A stretch of 64,000 nucleotides of DNA from AG1 sp035559775 (GCA_035559775.1 DATMAU010000025.1:1-64000), one strand, 5' to 3'. Positions 7,921 to 17,238 are shown, numbered from the stretch's first letter. A program made the numbers and translations. The notes: a model not told the origin generated them from the sequence alone.

Positions 7921-9933
7921 CTAGTCACCTGGTCTTTTTCTCGGGGGTTTTCTGAGGAAGTTTATTATCTCCTTAACAGCTGATCCTGTTATTTCTAGCT
8001 TCGATAGCTTTTCTAAATAATCCTCCCACCCATATCCATCCTGGGCCCATTCTTTATAAATCTCGACAAGCTTTTCATAGGCTTTCTCATGTATGGGGCA
8101 GAAGCCGTTTTTATTGTTACTTGATGCGTAGCCACATATGGGGCATCCTCCGGTCTTTATCCCGAGGAGCATTGTCTCTGAGGGATCGATACTCTCTATG
8201 TTTTTGAGAAACCTCTCTATAGCTGTGCCAACCACGATCTTTGTCTTCTCAACAACATGCTCCCTTCTAAGCTCTCCTCTCCTTATCTTCTCCATCATCT
8301 CCTCGAAAGACCTGGTAAGATCTATTCTCGAGAGATCTGGGAAGTATTTCTCTATAGCTGAGTACACCATAAGCCCTAGTTCTGTTGCTCCGGATCCATC
8401 GACGTATTTCCTTCTAAACAGGGTCTCTATAATCTCTGCCCTTGTAGATTCTGTCCCTATACCCTGGCTCTCCATCCATTTAAGTAGTGTGGCTTTGTTG
8501 TGCGGAGCCTCGGGTCTTGTGTATGATATGGCTATCCTTACCAGGGCTATCTTTATTCTATCGCCTGGCTTGACATTTGGTACTGTTTTCTCCTCTACCT
8601 TGTAGAATGGGTATGCGTCTAACCACCCCTTATAGGTTATCCTGGTCCCGTGGAGCTTGTAGGCTCTGCCGGCAACCTCTATATCTATGCTTACTCGATC
8701 TATTACGGCTGGATCCATGAAGGTTGCTAGATACCTTCTAACCACGAGATCATAGATCTTAGCATGCTCTCTTTCAAGCCTTCTCGGGATCTCTCCCGTA
8801 GGGTATATAGCTGGGTGTGCTGGGTCGTCCATGGGGCCGTTATTTGGTGTGAGGCTCTCTTTCCTAAGGATCTTTAACGCTATAGATCTATAATCACCCA
8901 GCCTTCCAATGCTCTGGATAATATCCCTGTGCCCTATCGTTAAGGGGAGCTTCTGGCTGTTTGTTCTCGGATAGCTTATGAGCGAGTCGAGGTATAGATC
9001 CTCAAGGATCTTGAGGGTTCTCGCTGGAGAGATCCTATATATTCTGTGCGCCTCTCCCTGCAGATCTCCTAGGTTGAATGGATATGGGGGCTTGTATGAT
9101 AGAACCTCTCTCCTAACGTTTTTCACAATAGCGTATCCAGAGCTTTTGGCCTTCCTAGCATAATCCTCGGCTAGCTGCTTCCTTTTGAAAGGCTCTTCTG
9201 CGCTCTCTAGCTTATACTTCTTACCCGCTACCTCTATGTAGATGTTAACACTATACAGTGGTGTGGGAATGAACGTGTTTCTCTCAATAGTGTTTCTAAC
9301 AACCTCGAAGAGGGTTGGTGTCTGGACCCTGCCGGCGCTCAGAACCCTACGCTCTCCCGAGATCTTGTTGAAAAGCATCATAAGGGCTCTCGAGACATTT
9401 ATACCCCATATCCAGTCCATCTCATGCCTCGCCAGCCCGGCCTCGATCATATCTATATCCAGGGGTCCTAGGTTCCTAAAACTCCTTCTCAGTTCATCCT
9501 CAACGAGGGAGGAGAACTTCATCCTCTTCATTCTTCTCACGTCTCCCCAGTGTTTTACGATCATATAGCCGATCAGGGATCCTTCTATATCGTAGTCACA
9601 GGCGTTTATATAGGCCTTGGCCCTTGGAAGGATCTCTGAGAATGCTCTGTAGAATCTCTCAAGATGCTTATAATCGTCGTTAACAACATGCCTAGGGATC
9701 CATTTATACTCGAAAACAGGTATCCCGTTCTTATTAGTGTCTATTGAGAATAGATGCCCTGCCGAGGGGATTACTACGTATTCCTCACCGTCTATCCTGA
9801 AGATCCATACGGGCACACCTTTATAGAGGATCTTTTTAGCCTTTCCCTGAGAGATGGCGCTAGCTATCTTAGCAGCAGCTCTTGGCTTCTCAGCCACTAT
9901 TGCTATACAATCGTTACAGATCTTGATCATCAC
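7921..9933 (-). CDS. topA: Type IA DNA topoisomerase
   Basis: A 670-residue type IA topoisomerase that cuts one DNA strand through a 5'-phosphotyrosine and relaxes or decatenates DNA. The N-terminal Toprim domain has the acidic triad in ACDYDIEG (about residues 110-117). The SAGRVQTPTL block and the active-site Tyr321 in LISYPRTNSQ follow. A short C-terminal zinc-binding segment (CPICGYASSNNKNGFCPIH) is the only finger, giving a compact archaeal TopA/Topo III architecture without a helicase domain, so it is not reverse gyrase. It is followed at 8 bases by the minus-strand frame of the S2P-like protease, which is upstream in transcription. Confidence 0.93.
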   Translation of the reverse strand: MMIKICNDCIAIVAEKPRAAAKIASAISQGKAKKILYKGVPVWIFRIDGEEYVVIPSAGHLFSIDTNKNGIPVFEYKWIPRHVVNDDYKHLERFYRAFSEILPRAKAYINACDYDIEGSLIGYMIVKHWGDVRRMKRMKFSSLVEDELRRSFRNLGPLDIDMIEAGLARHEMDWIWGINVSRALMMLFNKISGERRVLSAGRVQTPTLFEVVRNTIERNTFIPTPLYSVNIYIEVAGKKYKLESAEEPFKRKQLAEDYARKAKSSGYAIVKNVRREVLSYKPPYPFNLGDLQGEAHRIYRISPARTLKILEDLYLDSLISYPRTNSQKLPLTIGHRDIIQSIGRLGDYRSIALKILRKESLTPNNGPMDDPAHPAIYPTGEIPRRLEREHAKIYDLVVRRYLATFMDPAVIDRVSIDIEVAGRAYKLHGTRITYKGWLDAYPFYKVEEKTVPNVKPGDRIKIALVRIAISYTRPEAPHNKATLLKWMESQGIGTESTRAEIIETLFRRKYVDGSGATELGLMVYSAIEKYFPDLSRIDLTRSFEEMMEKIRRGELRREHVVEKTKIVVGTAIERFLKNIESIDPSETMLLGIKTGGCPICGYASSNNKNGFCPIHEKAYEKLVEIYKEWAQDGYGWEDYLEKLSKLEITGSAVKEIINFLRKPPRKRPGD

Positions 9934-9940
9934 CCTACCC

Positions 9941-11143
9941 TCATAAGGGCAGGGGTATTGTTATGGCTAGCATTATGATCCACAGTATAGCTGCTATAGT
10001 AGCACCCAACCCTGGCCTAGCCTCTCTATAGGCAGGGCCTGGATGGGATCTCATCCCTGTTGCTAGAAATATTATGAGCAGGAAGAACGCTATGGTCATG
10101 AGGATCTCAGCCCTGATGACCATCGCTGCAGCGATCATTGTTATAGATATGATCACTCCTATCAGCATATGGGTTCTCATGCTAACAAGGGATCTGAGAA
10201 CCTGCCCTCCGTCAAGCTGTGCTACGGGGAGAAGGTTTAGGAAGTGTATTAGCATGAGGAAGTAGCCGGCATATGCTACTGGGTTTAGTATCACCACCTC
10301 ATTTTGTCCAGGATTTACCAGCGTGTTAACCATGAGTGTGAAGAGTAGTGGTGAGAAGCTTATCTCCTGAAAGCTTGTAGCCATACTGCTTGGGATCATG
10401 TATGAGGTCGAGATCCCATAGATCGTCACTGCGAGAATCGCTATGAAGCCGGCTAGAGGCCCCGCTATGGCTACCATAGCAAGATCATCGGCTGTTGCTG
10501 GCAGGAATCTCATTAGTATCACAGCACCAAAAGTACCTAACCCTATCCCAGGAGGTCCTGGTATGAAGTAAGGGGGTGTTGCTGGGAGTCTCAGAATCCT
10601 TGAGGTTAGGAAATGCCCTAGCTCGTGTATAGCTAGGGGTCCTAGTATTGATAGGGCTAGTATCGCTACATATATAGATCCGAGTCTTAGGGATTCAGTC
10701 TCTATGCCGAATCTTCTCGCTATCTCGAGATCTTGGGAATACCACATGTAGGAGGTTATGGTGACTGTAACTATAGATGCTAGTAATAATATGGCTATTG
10801 TTATGGGATTATAACCCCTTCTCTTCCCAATATTATATATTCTTAGGTAGTAGTTACCATCTATACTTAGCAGCTGTGGATAATAGCCCGTGTTTATGAT
10901 CTCTCTGTATAGTTCTTTGAAATCCCTCTCAATGTTAGAGGGATCTTGGGGTGCTACTCTATATATGTCAATCTCAATCCTGTCTTCTTCATCGCCCACA
11001 GAGCTCTCCTTATGATGCTCAAGCACTATGAATTTACGCTCAATAAGTGCTAGTACTTCTGTGATCAGCTCTCCCCATCTAGTGATATGGGTATCCCAAC
11101 TAATATTTAAAGGGCAGGCTTGTGTATTATTTAGCCCTCCCAC
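9941..11143 (-). CDS. Site-2 protease family membrane zinc metalloprotease (M50)
   Basis: A polytopic 400-residue intramembrane protease. The first catalytic helix contains HELGH (His173-His177). The partner motif NLLPVAQLDGG supplies the third zinc ligand at about Asp311. A soluble N-terminal domain of about 110 residues precedes the first membrane helix, and several more helices close the C-terminus. M50 enzymes cleave transmembrane substrates, often in stress signalling; no substrate is evident here. The 5' end is uncertain. The GTG at 11143 leaves only 21 bases to the divergent pyrophosphatase start, and a TATA-like CTTTAAATATT at about 11101-11112 lies inside the frame, so translation may begin further in. 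Confidence 0.87.
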   Translation of the reverse strand: MGGLNNTQACPLNISWDTHITRWGELITEVLALIERKFIVLEHHKESSVGDEEDRIEIDIYRVAPQDPSNIERDFKELYREIINTGYYPQLLSIDGNYYLRIYNIGKRRGYNPITIAILLLASIVTVTITSYMWYSQDLEIARRFGIETESLRLGSIYVAILALSILGPLAIHELGHFLTSRILRLPATPPYFIPGPPGIGLGTFGAVILMRFLPATADDLAMVAIAGPLAGFIAILAVTIYGISTSYMIPSSMATSFQEISFSPLLFTLMVNTLVNPGQNEVVILNPVAYAGYFLMLIHFLNLLPVAQLDGGQVLRSLVSMRTHMLIGVIISITMIAAAMVIRAEILMTIAFFLLIIFLATGMRSHPGPAYREARPGLGATIAAILWIIMLAITIPLPL

Positions 11144-11164
11144 TATACTATTTCGGGACCCTGG

Positions 11165-11689
11165 TTGAAGAGGCTAGGCCCTGGTGATAAGGCTCCAAAT
11201 ATTGTTAACGTGGTCATAGAGATCCCGGCTAACTCTTCTGTGAAGTACGAGTATGATGAGGAACTGGGTGTGATAAGCGTTGATCGCGTGCTATATACAG
11301 CAATGATCTATCCCTTCAACTATGGCTTCATACCAGGAACCCTGGAAGAGGATGGGGATCCTGTTGATGTGCTGGTTATAAGCGACCACACATTCCTTCC
11401 TGGATCTGTGGTTAGGGTGAGACCAATAGCTATTCTAGAAATGGAGGACGAGGAAGGGGTTGATGCTAAGATCGTTGCTGTTCCTGACGATAAGGTTGAG
11501 CCGAGATATTCCAGCATAAAGGATCTAAAAGATCTGCCTGATATAATAAAGAGGAGAATAGAGCATTTCTTCCAACACTACAAAGAGTTGGAGCCGGGTA
11601 AGTGGGTTAAGATAAGAGGTTGGAAGGGTGCTGAGGAGGCTAGGAAAAAGATCTCAGATGCTATCGAGAGGGCTGCGGGGAAGAGGTAG
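11165..11689 (+). CDS. ppa: Inorganic pyrophosphatase, class I
   Basis: A 174-residue cytosolic class I pyrophosphatase that hydrolyses PPi to two phosphates and so drives biosynthetic reactions. It shows VIEIPANSSVKYEYD near the N-terminus, the acidic active-site block EEDGDPVDVLVI (about residues 60-71), and HFFQHYKELEPGKWVKI near residue 140. Length and motifs match archaeal hexameric enzymes. The start is TTG at 11165. A TATA-like TATTATTTA about 35 bases upstream fits a short leader. It leads a plus-strand run with Nre (7-base gap) and the radical SAM gene. Confidence 0.95.
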   Translation: MKRLGPGDKAPNIVNVVIEIPANSSVKYEYDEELGVISVDRVLYTAMIYPFNYGFIPGTLEEDGDPVDVLVISDHTFLPGSVVRVRPIAILEMEDEEGVDAKIVAVPDDKVEPRYSSIKDLKDLPDIIKRRIEHFFQHYKELEPGKWVKIRGWKGAEEARKKISDAIERAAGKR

Positions 11690-11696
11690 TCTATAG

Positions 11697-12932
11697 GTGC
11701 TGGGAGTAGCGAGGATACCTCCACAGTTATGTATTAGGTGTAGGGGTTCTCGATACCTATGTGGGCTTCCATACTGTCCTATAATAGTTAACTCTATCTC
11801 GTCCATGGTTTTAGATAGGGTAGAGGGAGAAAGGCTCGACGGATCCTCTCCCCCGAGCGTGTTTGTTGGCAGGGAAGGCTATCCGTGGGTGAGGGTATAC
11901 CCCTCATCGCCCCCGATCAAGGGTGATACATCGATCCACGAGGATCCGTCTAGATGGGTGCACATGGATCTAGAGGAGTTCCTCTCACTCAGAATCTCTC
12001 TAGTGAGAGGGTATAGAGTATATAGAGTAGGCGATGCTATGCAACCGCCCCGAGAGCTCGGAGAAGTCATAGAACTATCCCTCAGCCCTGGGCCGGCTGA
12101 TGTTGAGATGCTCTTTGAAAAGAAGCCAAGTGGCGGTGTTCTGATAAGCGAGACCACACCGCCAATGGGTCCCTCAGCTCCTCTCAAGAGGGTTAGTATA
12201 GGCTCTATTAGGCCGCTTGAGAGAGTTGTTGAGAAGGTCTATAACGATCATGACCTCAGGGCTAGGGAAGCCGTGTTTATGCTATACACCAGCGGGATCG
12301 AGGTCCACAGGATCTCGAGGATCCTTAGTGTTGGTGCTATTGGTAAGAAGAGAAGGCTTGTCCCAACTAGGTGGGCTATAACAGCTGTCGATAAGATCGT
12401 TTCCGACATGCTTCTTGAGCAGGTTAAGCGCTATAGCATTATAGACCGCTATATGCTCTATAAGAGGAGGGTTGATAGGAATCTCTTCATATCCATACTA
12501 GCACCCCATACATGGGCTTTCGAGTGGGGTGAGGCATGGTATCCTGGGAGTACGTGGAATATGTGGGGCTCGGAGCCTTGGGTGGAGGTTGATTATGAGG
12601 GGTATAGGGGTAGGGATAGCTATCCAGGTATAGGGGGTTGTTACTATGCGTCAAGGCTAGCCTCTCTAGAGGCTCTGAACGCTATGAGGAGACAGGCTGC
12701 TGTAATAAGCTGGAGGGAGATCTATGAGGGTTTCAACCTACCTGTTGGTGTTTGGTTTGTTAGGGAGAATATGAGGGCTATGTATAGATCAGAGCCCGAG
12801 GTTTTCGACAGCTTAGAGGATGTTCTCAAGAGGGTTGCCGAGCTTCTCAGAACACCTATAAGGAGCTTTCTAGAGAAGTCGGGGGTGTTCAGGGTTCTCA
12901 GCAGTAGGAGGATAACAAGCTATATGGGTTGA
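11697..12932 (+). CDS. Nre family DNA repair protein
   Basis: A 411-residue archaeal Nre homologue. An N-terminal zinc-finger-like CIRCRGSRYLCGLPYC (C-x2-C-x7-C-x4-C) precedes the family blocks TPPMGPSAPLKRV (about residue 155) and VPTRWAITAVDKIVSD (about 223). In haloarchaea NreA functions in repair of alkylated or UV-damaged DNA together with PCNA. The expected C-terminal PCNA-interacting peptide is not obvious here: the tail ends ITSYMG. GTG start 7 bases after the pyrophosphatase stop. A radical SAM protein of the photoproduct-lyase type follows 3 bases after its stop, which supports a repair-related operon. Confidence 0.85.
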   Translation: MLGVARIPPQLCIRCRGSRYLCGLPYCPIIVNSISSMVLDRVEGERLDGSSPPSVFVGREGYPWVRVYPSSPPIKGDTSIHEDPSRWVHMDLEEFLSLRISLVRGYRVYRVGDAMQPPRELGEVIELSLSPGPADVEMLFEKKPSGGVLISETTPPMGPSAPLKRVSIGSIRPLERVVEKVYNDHDLRAREAVFMLYTSGIEVHRISRILSVGAIGKKRRLVPTRWAITAVDKIVSDMLLEQVKRYSIIDRYMLYKRRVDRNLFISILAPHTWAFEWGEAWYPGSTWNMWGSEPWVEVDYEGYRGRDSYPGIGGCYYASRLASLEALNAMRRQAAVISWREIYEGFNLPVGVWFVRENMRAMYRSEPEVFDSLEDVLKRVAELLRTPIRSFLEKSGVFRVLSSRRITSYMG

Positions 12933-12935
12933 GCT

Positions 12936-13844
12936 ATGCTTCCTAAGAAGGTTATAGAGATAAGGGTTTCCAAGGCCCTCTATAGATCTAAACTACCTGA
13001 TCTAGATTATAGCCTCAACCCATACCAAGGCTGCTCATTCGGGTGTATCTATTGCTATGCTATTCATTTCACAGGAATCGAGGAGGCTGCCAATAATTGG
13101 GGTGAGGTTGTTGCTGTTAAGGTGAACCTGGTCGAGGTTCTCAGGAGGGAGGTTATGCATACTACTAAGAAAGGGGTTGTTGGTGTTTCAACGATAACGG
13201 ATCCTTATATGCCTATCGAGGCTAGATACAGCCTTACCAGAAGATCTATAGAGCTTCTACTGGCATATAGATTCAGGGTATCTATACAGACTAAATCGCC
13301 CCTCGTTCTCAGGGATCTCGATATGCTGAGAACCCATAGGGATAAGGTTGATGTTGGGATGACAATAACAACCATGGATCCTTCTCTCGCAAGGGTTATA
13401 GAGCCCAGGGCTCCCCACCCGCTTGCAAGGGCTAGGGCTCTTAAGAAGATCTCTGACTCCCTGATCTATACGTGGATCTTCCTCGGACCAATAATTCCAG
13501 GGCTGAACGATAGTGAGGAGCATATTGAAGGCGTCATAGGTGCTGCTAGTGAGAGCAACAGTCTGGTAATATTTGATCTTTTAAACATATACGATAGAAC
13601 CTGGAGCTATATGAAGGAGAGACTGGATCGAGATGAAGTTACGAAGATCTACAGGGTTGTGCGGTACGGAAGCAAGGGTTACTGGTCTAGAATAAAGAGC
13701 CTGGTGCTCAAACTCTGTGCAAAACACGGGGTCATGTGTATCGACTTCCACCTCAGCGACCCCTTCGAGACTAACAGCTGGCCTAGTATTAGGAAAGCAG
13801 GGTATATAAGAAGGGGTGAAGCGTCTCAGAAACGTCTTTTCTAG
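12936..13844 (+). CDS. Radical SAM protein of the SPL/Rv2578c-like family
   Basis: A 302-residue radical SAM enzyme. The 4Fe-4S cluster motif is CSFGCIYCYA (C-x3-C-x2-C) near residues 33-40, after NPYQG, as in the spore photoproduct lyase-like subgroup. The block VGVSTITDPYMPIE near residue 87 is also typical. The substrate is unknown: homologues are annotated SPL-like but are not shown to repair spore photoproduct in archaea. Its position 3 bases after the Nre gene, with an ATG right after the Nre stop, suggests coupled translation and perhaps a role in DNA damage handling. That role is inference. Confidence 0.85.
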   Translation: MLPKKVIEIRVSKALYRSKLPDLDYSLNPYQGCSFGCIYCYAIHFTGIEEAANNWGEVVAVKVNLVEVLRREVMHTTKKGVVGVSTITDPYMPIEARYSLTRRSIELLLAYRFRVSIQTKSPLVLRDLDMLRTHRDKVDVGMTITTMDPSLARVIEPRAPHPLARARALKKISDSLIYTWIFLGPIIPGLNDSEEHIEGVIGAASESNSLVIFDLLNIYDRTWSYMKERLDRDEVTKIYRVVRYGSKGYWSRIKSLVLKLCAKHGVMCIDFHLSDPFETNSWPSIRKAGYIRRGEASQKRLF

Positions 13845-13897
13845 AGAACTCAGCTTTGTATAGGCATTCCACGCTTTATATACTCCTATCGTTAAGA

Positions 13898-14629
13898 ATG
13901 ATGGGGCCTTGCTTGGCAACGATCCACCTCTATAGGGATGACTCGTATTTGAAAGAATTTAGAGCCAGGATCGTTAGTATCACGGACCGAGGGCTAGTCC
14001 TTGACAAAACAGCCTTCCACCCAGATAGTGGTGGTGTCTCCAGCGATACTGGGTACCTAATCATAGGTGGTAAAAATTACAGAGTGCTTAGAGCAGTCCA
14101 CGATAGGGAGAATGACGAGGTATACCACGTGCTTGATAGCTATGAGGGGATCTCCCCAGGCATGGAGGTTGTTGGCGTGATAGACTGGGACAGGAGGTAT
14201 AGGCTAATGAGGCTCCATACAGCAGCCCACATAATATCAGCTATAATGTATAGAGACTATGGTGCTATGATAACAGGCGGGCAGATAGAGCCTGAATATG
14301 CCAGGGATGATTTCTCTATAGAGAGGTTCGATAGACAGGTCTTTGAAGATGCTATTAGAAAGGCTAACGATGTTGTCAGAGCAGGGCTTGAGGTTAAGAT
14401 CTATTATTTGAAGAGGGAGGAGGCTATGAAGATCCCGGGGATTGTTAAGCTCGCAGAAAAGATGCCACCAGGGTATGAAATCCTAAGGATCGTTGAGATC
14501 CCTGGGGTAGATATTCAAGCCGATGGAGGACCCCATGTTAGGAATACGGGCGAGATAGGGGAGATAAAGCTCCTAAAGGTTGAGAATAGAGGGAGAAATA
14601 AGAAGAGAATCTACTATACAGTCCCGTAA
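13898..14629 (+). CDS. alaX: Alanyl-tRNA editing protein AlaX
   Basis: A free-standing AlaRS-type editing domain that hydrolyses mischarged seryl- or glycyl-tRNA(Ala). An N-terminal barrel-like part (FHPDSGGVSSDTG) is followed by the zinc-site LHTAAH (about His107 and His111) and the late block GGPHVRNTGEIG (His213). The Cys that usually precedes the last His by four residues is an Asp (ADGGPH), which some archaeal AlaX proteins share. The frame is open to TTG 13856. I prefer ATG 13898 or 13901, because CTTTATATAC at 13874-13883 is about 25 bases upstream, giving a leaderless mRNA. Confidence 0.88.
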   Translation: MMGPCLATIHLYRDDSYLKEFRARIVSITDRGLVLDKTAFHPDSGGVSSDTGYLIIGGKNYRVLRAVHDRENDEVYHVLDSYEGISPGMEVVGVIDWDRRYRLMRLHTAAHIISAIMYRDYGAMITGGQIEPEYARDDFSIERFDRQVFEDAIRKANDVVRAGLEVKIYYLKREEAMKIPGIVKLAEKMPPGYEILRIVEIPGVDIQADGGPHVRNTGEIGEIKLLKVENRGRNKKRIYYTVP

Positions 14630-14676
14630 ATGTTGTAGTTATTATTATATCCAGCAAAGTCTCCCTGGGGATCAGC

Positions 14677-15690
14677 GTGAAAGTTGGGAAACTCTCAGCC
14701 GAGCTTCTCGAGAGATTCATCATGAGCAGGATTGGGACTACAGATCCTGAGGTTCTGGTAGGCCCTAGATACGGAGAGGATGCAGCTATAATAAAGATCG
14801 GGGGGTCATATCTAGCAGCCCATAGCGACCCGATAACAGCAGCTGTTAGGAACGCTGGGTGGCTCGCTATAAATGTCGCATCGAACGATGTTGCTGTTAG
14901 GGGTGCTATGCCTAGATGGGCGCTTAACACGATACTGCTCCCCCCATCGGCATCTATAGAAGATCTTGATGAGGTCACGAGCCAGATAGATAGGGCTGCA
15001 AAAAGGCTTGGTATCATGATCATTGGGGGTCATACAGAGGTTACGGATGTTGTTAGTAGGTTGGTAATAGTATCAACTGTAATAGGACCTGTAGTTAGAA
15101 GGCCCATATCGACAGGAGGTGCGGGTGTTGGTGATATGGTTATAATGACAAAGACTGCTGGTATAGAGGGGACGGCTATAATAGCTACTGATTATAGAGA
15201 TGCATTATTAAGAAGAGGAGTATCTCAAGAAGTACTGGATCGTGCATCGAGTTTTTACGATATGATCAGTGTGGTCGATGAGGCATTGATCCTGGCTAAG
15301 AGCGATCTAGCAACCTCAATGCACGATCCCACAGAAGGGGGGATCGTTGGAGGGGTTGCTGAGATAGCTTATGCATCAGGTAAAGGGGTAGAGATCTGGG
15401 AGGAATCGATACCAATAGCCCCAGAGACTCGGGAGATTGTTCAGGCTATCGGTATAGATCCCCTAAGGCTTATAGGCAGTGGATCTCTCATAGCAACAAT
15501 ACCTAGCGAGCATGTGGAGGAAGCGATTAAGATCCTCAGGGTGAAGGGTATAGAGGTCAGCATAATAGGGAGGATTCTCCCAGGCGGTTCGGGTGTTACG
15601 CTGGTTAAAAAGGACAGCACTAAGATAAAGATCCCGATGCATGTTGATGACGAGATCTATAGGGTTAGCGAGATTATTAAGACCCTGTGA
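14677..15690 (+). CDS. PurM-fold (AIR synthase / HypE-like) protein
   Basis: A 337-residue ATP-binding protein of the PurM/HypE/ThiL/SelD superfamily. It has the N-terminal Gly/Asp block GPRYGEDAAII, the IGGHTEVTD motif near residue 116 and HDPTEGGIVGG near residue 213, as in HypE-like proteins. The HypE C-terminal Cys that is carbamoylated is absent: the protein ends IIKTL. With no hydrogenase genes nearby, a HypE role is unlikely and the substrate is unknown. GTG start at 14677, 47 bases after alaX. Confidence 0.8.
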   Translation: MKVGKLSAELLERFIMSRIGTTDPEVLVGPRYGEDAAIIKIGGSYLAAHSDPITAAVRNAGWLAINVASNDVAVRGAMPRWALNTILLPPSASIEDLDEVTSQIDRAAKRLGIMIIGGHTEVTDVVSRLVIVSTVIGPVVRRPISTGGAGVGDMVIMTKTAGIEGTAIIATDYRDALLRRGVSQEVLDRASSFYDMISVVDEALILAKSDLATSMHDPTEGGIVGGVAEIAYASGKGVEIWEESIPIAPETREIVQAIGIDPLRLIGSGSLIATIPSEHVEEAIKILRVKGIEVSIIGRILPGGSGVTLVKKDSTKIKIPMHVDDEIYRVSEIIKTL

Positions 15691-15741
15691 GTATCCAACA
15701 TCTATCTCTCATAGGCGTATATCAGAGGTTAGCGCATAATA

Positions 15742-15780
15742 ACACGGATCACCGTGTAGGTTGGAATGCAAACACAACCT
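15742..15780. terminator. Tandem hairpins between convergent genes
   Basis: Two inverted repeats abut: ACACGG-ATCA-CCGTGT (15742-15757) and AGGTTG with CAACCT (15758-15780). They lie in the 200-base gap between the converging PurM-like gene and tldE. They could act as transcript ends in both directions or be part of a small RNA. Archaeal termination relies mainly on T-runs, so a terminator role is only a suggestion. Confidence 0.35.
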
Positions 15781-15890
15781 GGTAAAGATAACTCTAGAGT
15801 CTTTATCTCTATATAGAAATATAGAAAGTTCTCTCAAACTTTTTAAATAGCTAAAATGTTCCTGGAAGATTCAGCCTAGTGGTTTGGACA

Positions 15891-17237
15891 TTATTTTCCA
15901 GCTACCCGTACGCTTTTTAGAAGCACTGGTGGGGCCGAGATCCTTTCCCTATGCTCTATATCTTTCCCGACCATATGTATTTTGTTTATAAGCATTTCGT
16001 AGAAGTCGACAGAGATGACACCACCATTTATAGGGGCTACTATCTCTCCATTTTCGATCAGATAGGCGTTTGTTATTGTTGCATTTAGATTTCCGCTCAC
16101 GGGGTTTGAGAGCCACTCGCCTATGGTGCTTAGAACATATATGCCCTTCTTTGTGCTTCTGATCATCTCATCTATACTGAAGGTTCCCGGCTGTATTGAT
16201 AGATGGTTTGGACCTGGTGTTGGAGGCGACGAATAGCTTCTCCACGCATTCCCTGTAGAGGCTCTCCCCTCTATTTTTGCTGTATAGCTGTCATAGATAT
16301 AGCTCTTAAGAACTCCTTTCTCAATAACGATGTTCCTGGACGTCGGGTGCCCCTCATCGTCAAAGGATCTAGCACCTAGGTATCTCGGATCCGAACCCTC
16401 ATCGACTATCGATAGATCCTCAATAGCTATTCTACTACCTATCTTACCTATAAGCGGGGATCTCCCGCGCTGGATCGATAGGGCTGATATTGCTGGTGAG
16501 AGCATTGTGCTTATAAACGATGCAAAGATCCTGGGTGCTAATATTAGATCATACACACCATTCTCAGGAGCCCTACCCCCTATAAAGCTCTTAGCCATTG
16601 ATCCGACCTTAGCTCCTAAGTCGTGCGGCCTGAGATCCTTTATAGATCTGGATGCGTGGTAATCGCCATAAGTACCCTCGCCTTTATCGTTAGAAGCCTT
16701 AGCATATACATAGACCCACGAGCCTGTCTCCTCCCTGCTCACTGGACCACCATATGGATTGATTATCTCCACACGGTGATAGGCAGTGCCACAAGACCCC
16801 CTAACAGGCTTTGTAGATGGTGACGAGCTCATAACACCCTCTATAGTGTTAACAGCGATCTCCACGATCTCTTCAGGCCCTATACTAGCTATAGCTTTAT
16901 CAGCAAACTCTCCTTTAGAGATTGAACCTATTTTCTCGTTAAATCCTCTCCAACCAGGATCTTCAGGCGCAACCCTAGCTATCGATATAGCCTTCATCAC
17001 AGCATCCTCTATACCTCCTGGGCTTAGATCCTGCGTCCCCACTACTGAAACCTTCTTACCGATAGAGACCCGTATTCCTAGGGATTTCGATATCACAATC
17101 TCAGCTCTCTCTATATCTTCTGAGAAGTTGAGCGATAGATCTCTAGAGACAGAGTAATAGATTTCCGCCTCTGAGGCTCCTAGATCCAACGCCCTCCTAT
17201 AGATCTTCTCTATATCTATATCCACATGGTTCGTCAT
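15891..17237 (-). CDS. tldE: TldE/PmbA family protein
   Basis: The non-catalytic partner of TldD, forming the TldD/TldE protease that in other organisms trims peptides such as microcin B17 and CcdA. The 448-residue sequence has the family's N-terminal ALDLGASEAEIYYS block and the C-terminal GNLNATITNAYLIENGEI block. It lacks the HExxxH motif that TldD carries, as expected for TldE. I chose ATG 17237, just after the tldD stop. GGAGGGAG, a ribosome-binding site inside the end of tldD, lies immediately upstream. A longer TTG start at 17252 is also open. No peptide substrate gene is evident nearby. Confidence 0.9.
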   Translation of the reverse strand: MTNHVDIDIEKIYRRALDLGASEAEIYYSVSRDLSLNFSEDIERAEIVISKSLGIRVSIGKKVSVVGTQDLSPGGIEDAVMKAISIARVAPEDPGWRGFNEKIGSISKGEFADKAIASIGPEEIVEIAVNTIEGVMSSSPSTKPVRGSCGTAYHRVEIINPYGGPVSREETGSWVYVYAKASNDKGEGTYGDYHASRSIKDLRPHDLGAKVGSMAKSFIGGRAPENGVYDLILAPRIFASFISTMLSPAISALSIQRGRSPLIGKIGSRIAIEDLSIVDEGSDPRYLGARSFDDEGHPTSRNIVIEKGVLKSYIYDSYTAKIEGRASTGNAWRSYSSPPTPGPNHLSIQPGTFSIDEMIRSTKKGIYVLSTIGEWLSNPVSGNLNATITNAYLIENGEIVAPINGGVISVDFYEMLINKIHMVGKDIEHRERISAPPVLLKSVRVAGK

Positions 17238-17238
17238 T

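Noticed and set aside
14677..15690. Assignment as hydrogenase maturation factor HypE
   Set aside because: Motifs are HypE-like, but the C-terminal Cys needed for carbamoyl transfer is missing and no hydrogenase gene is nearby.
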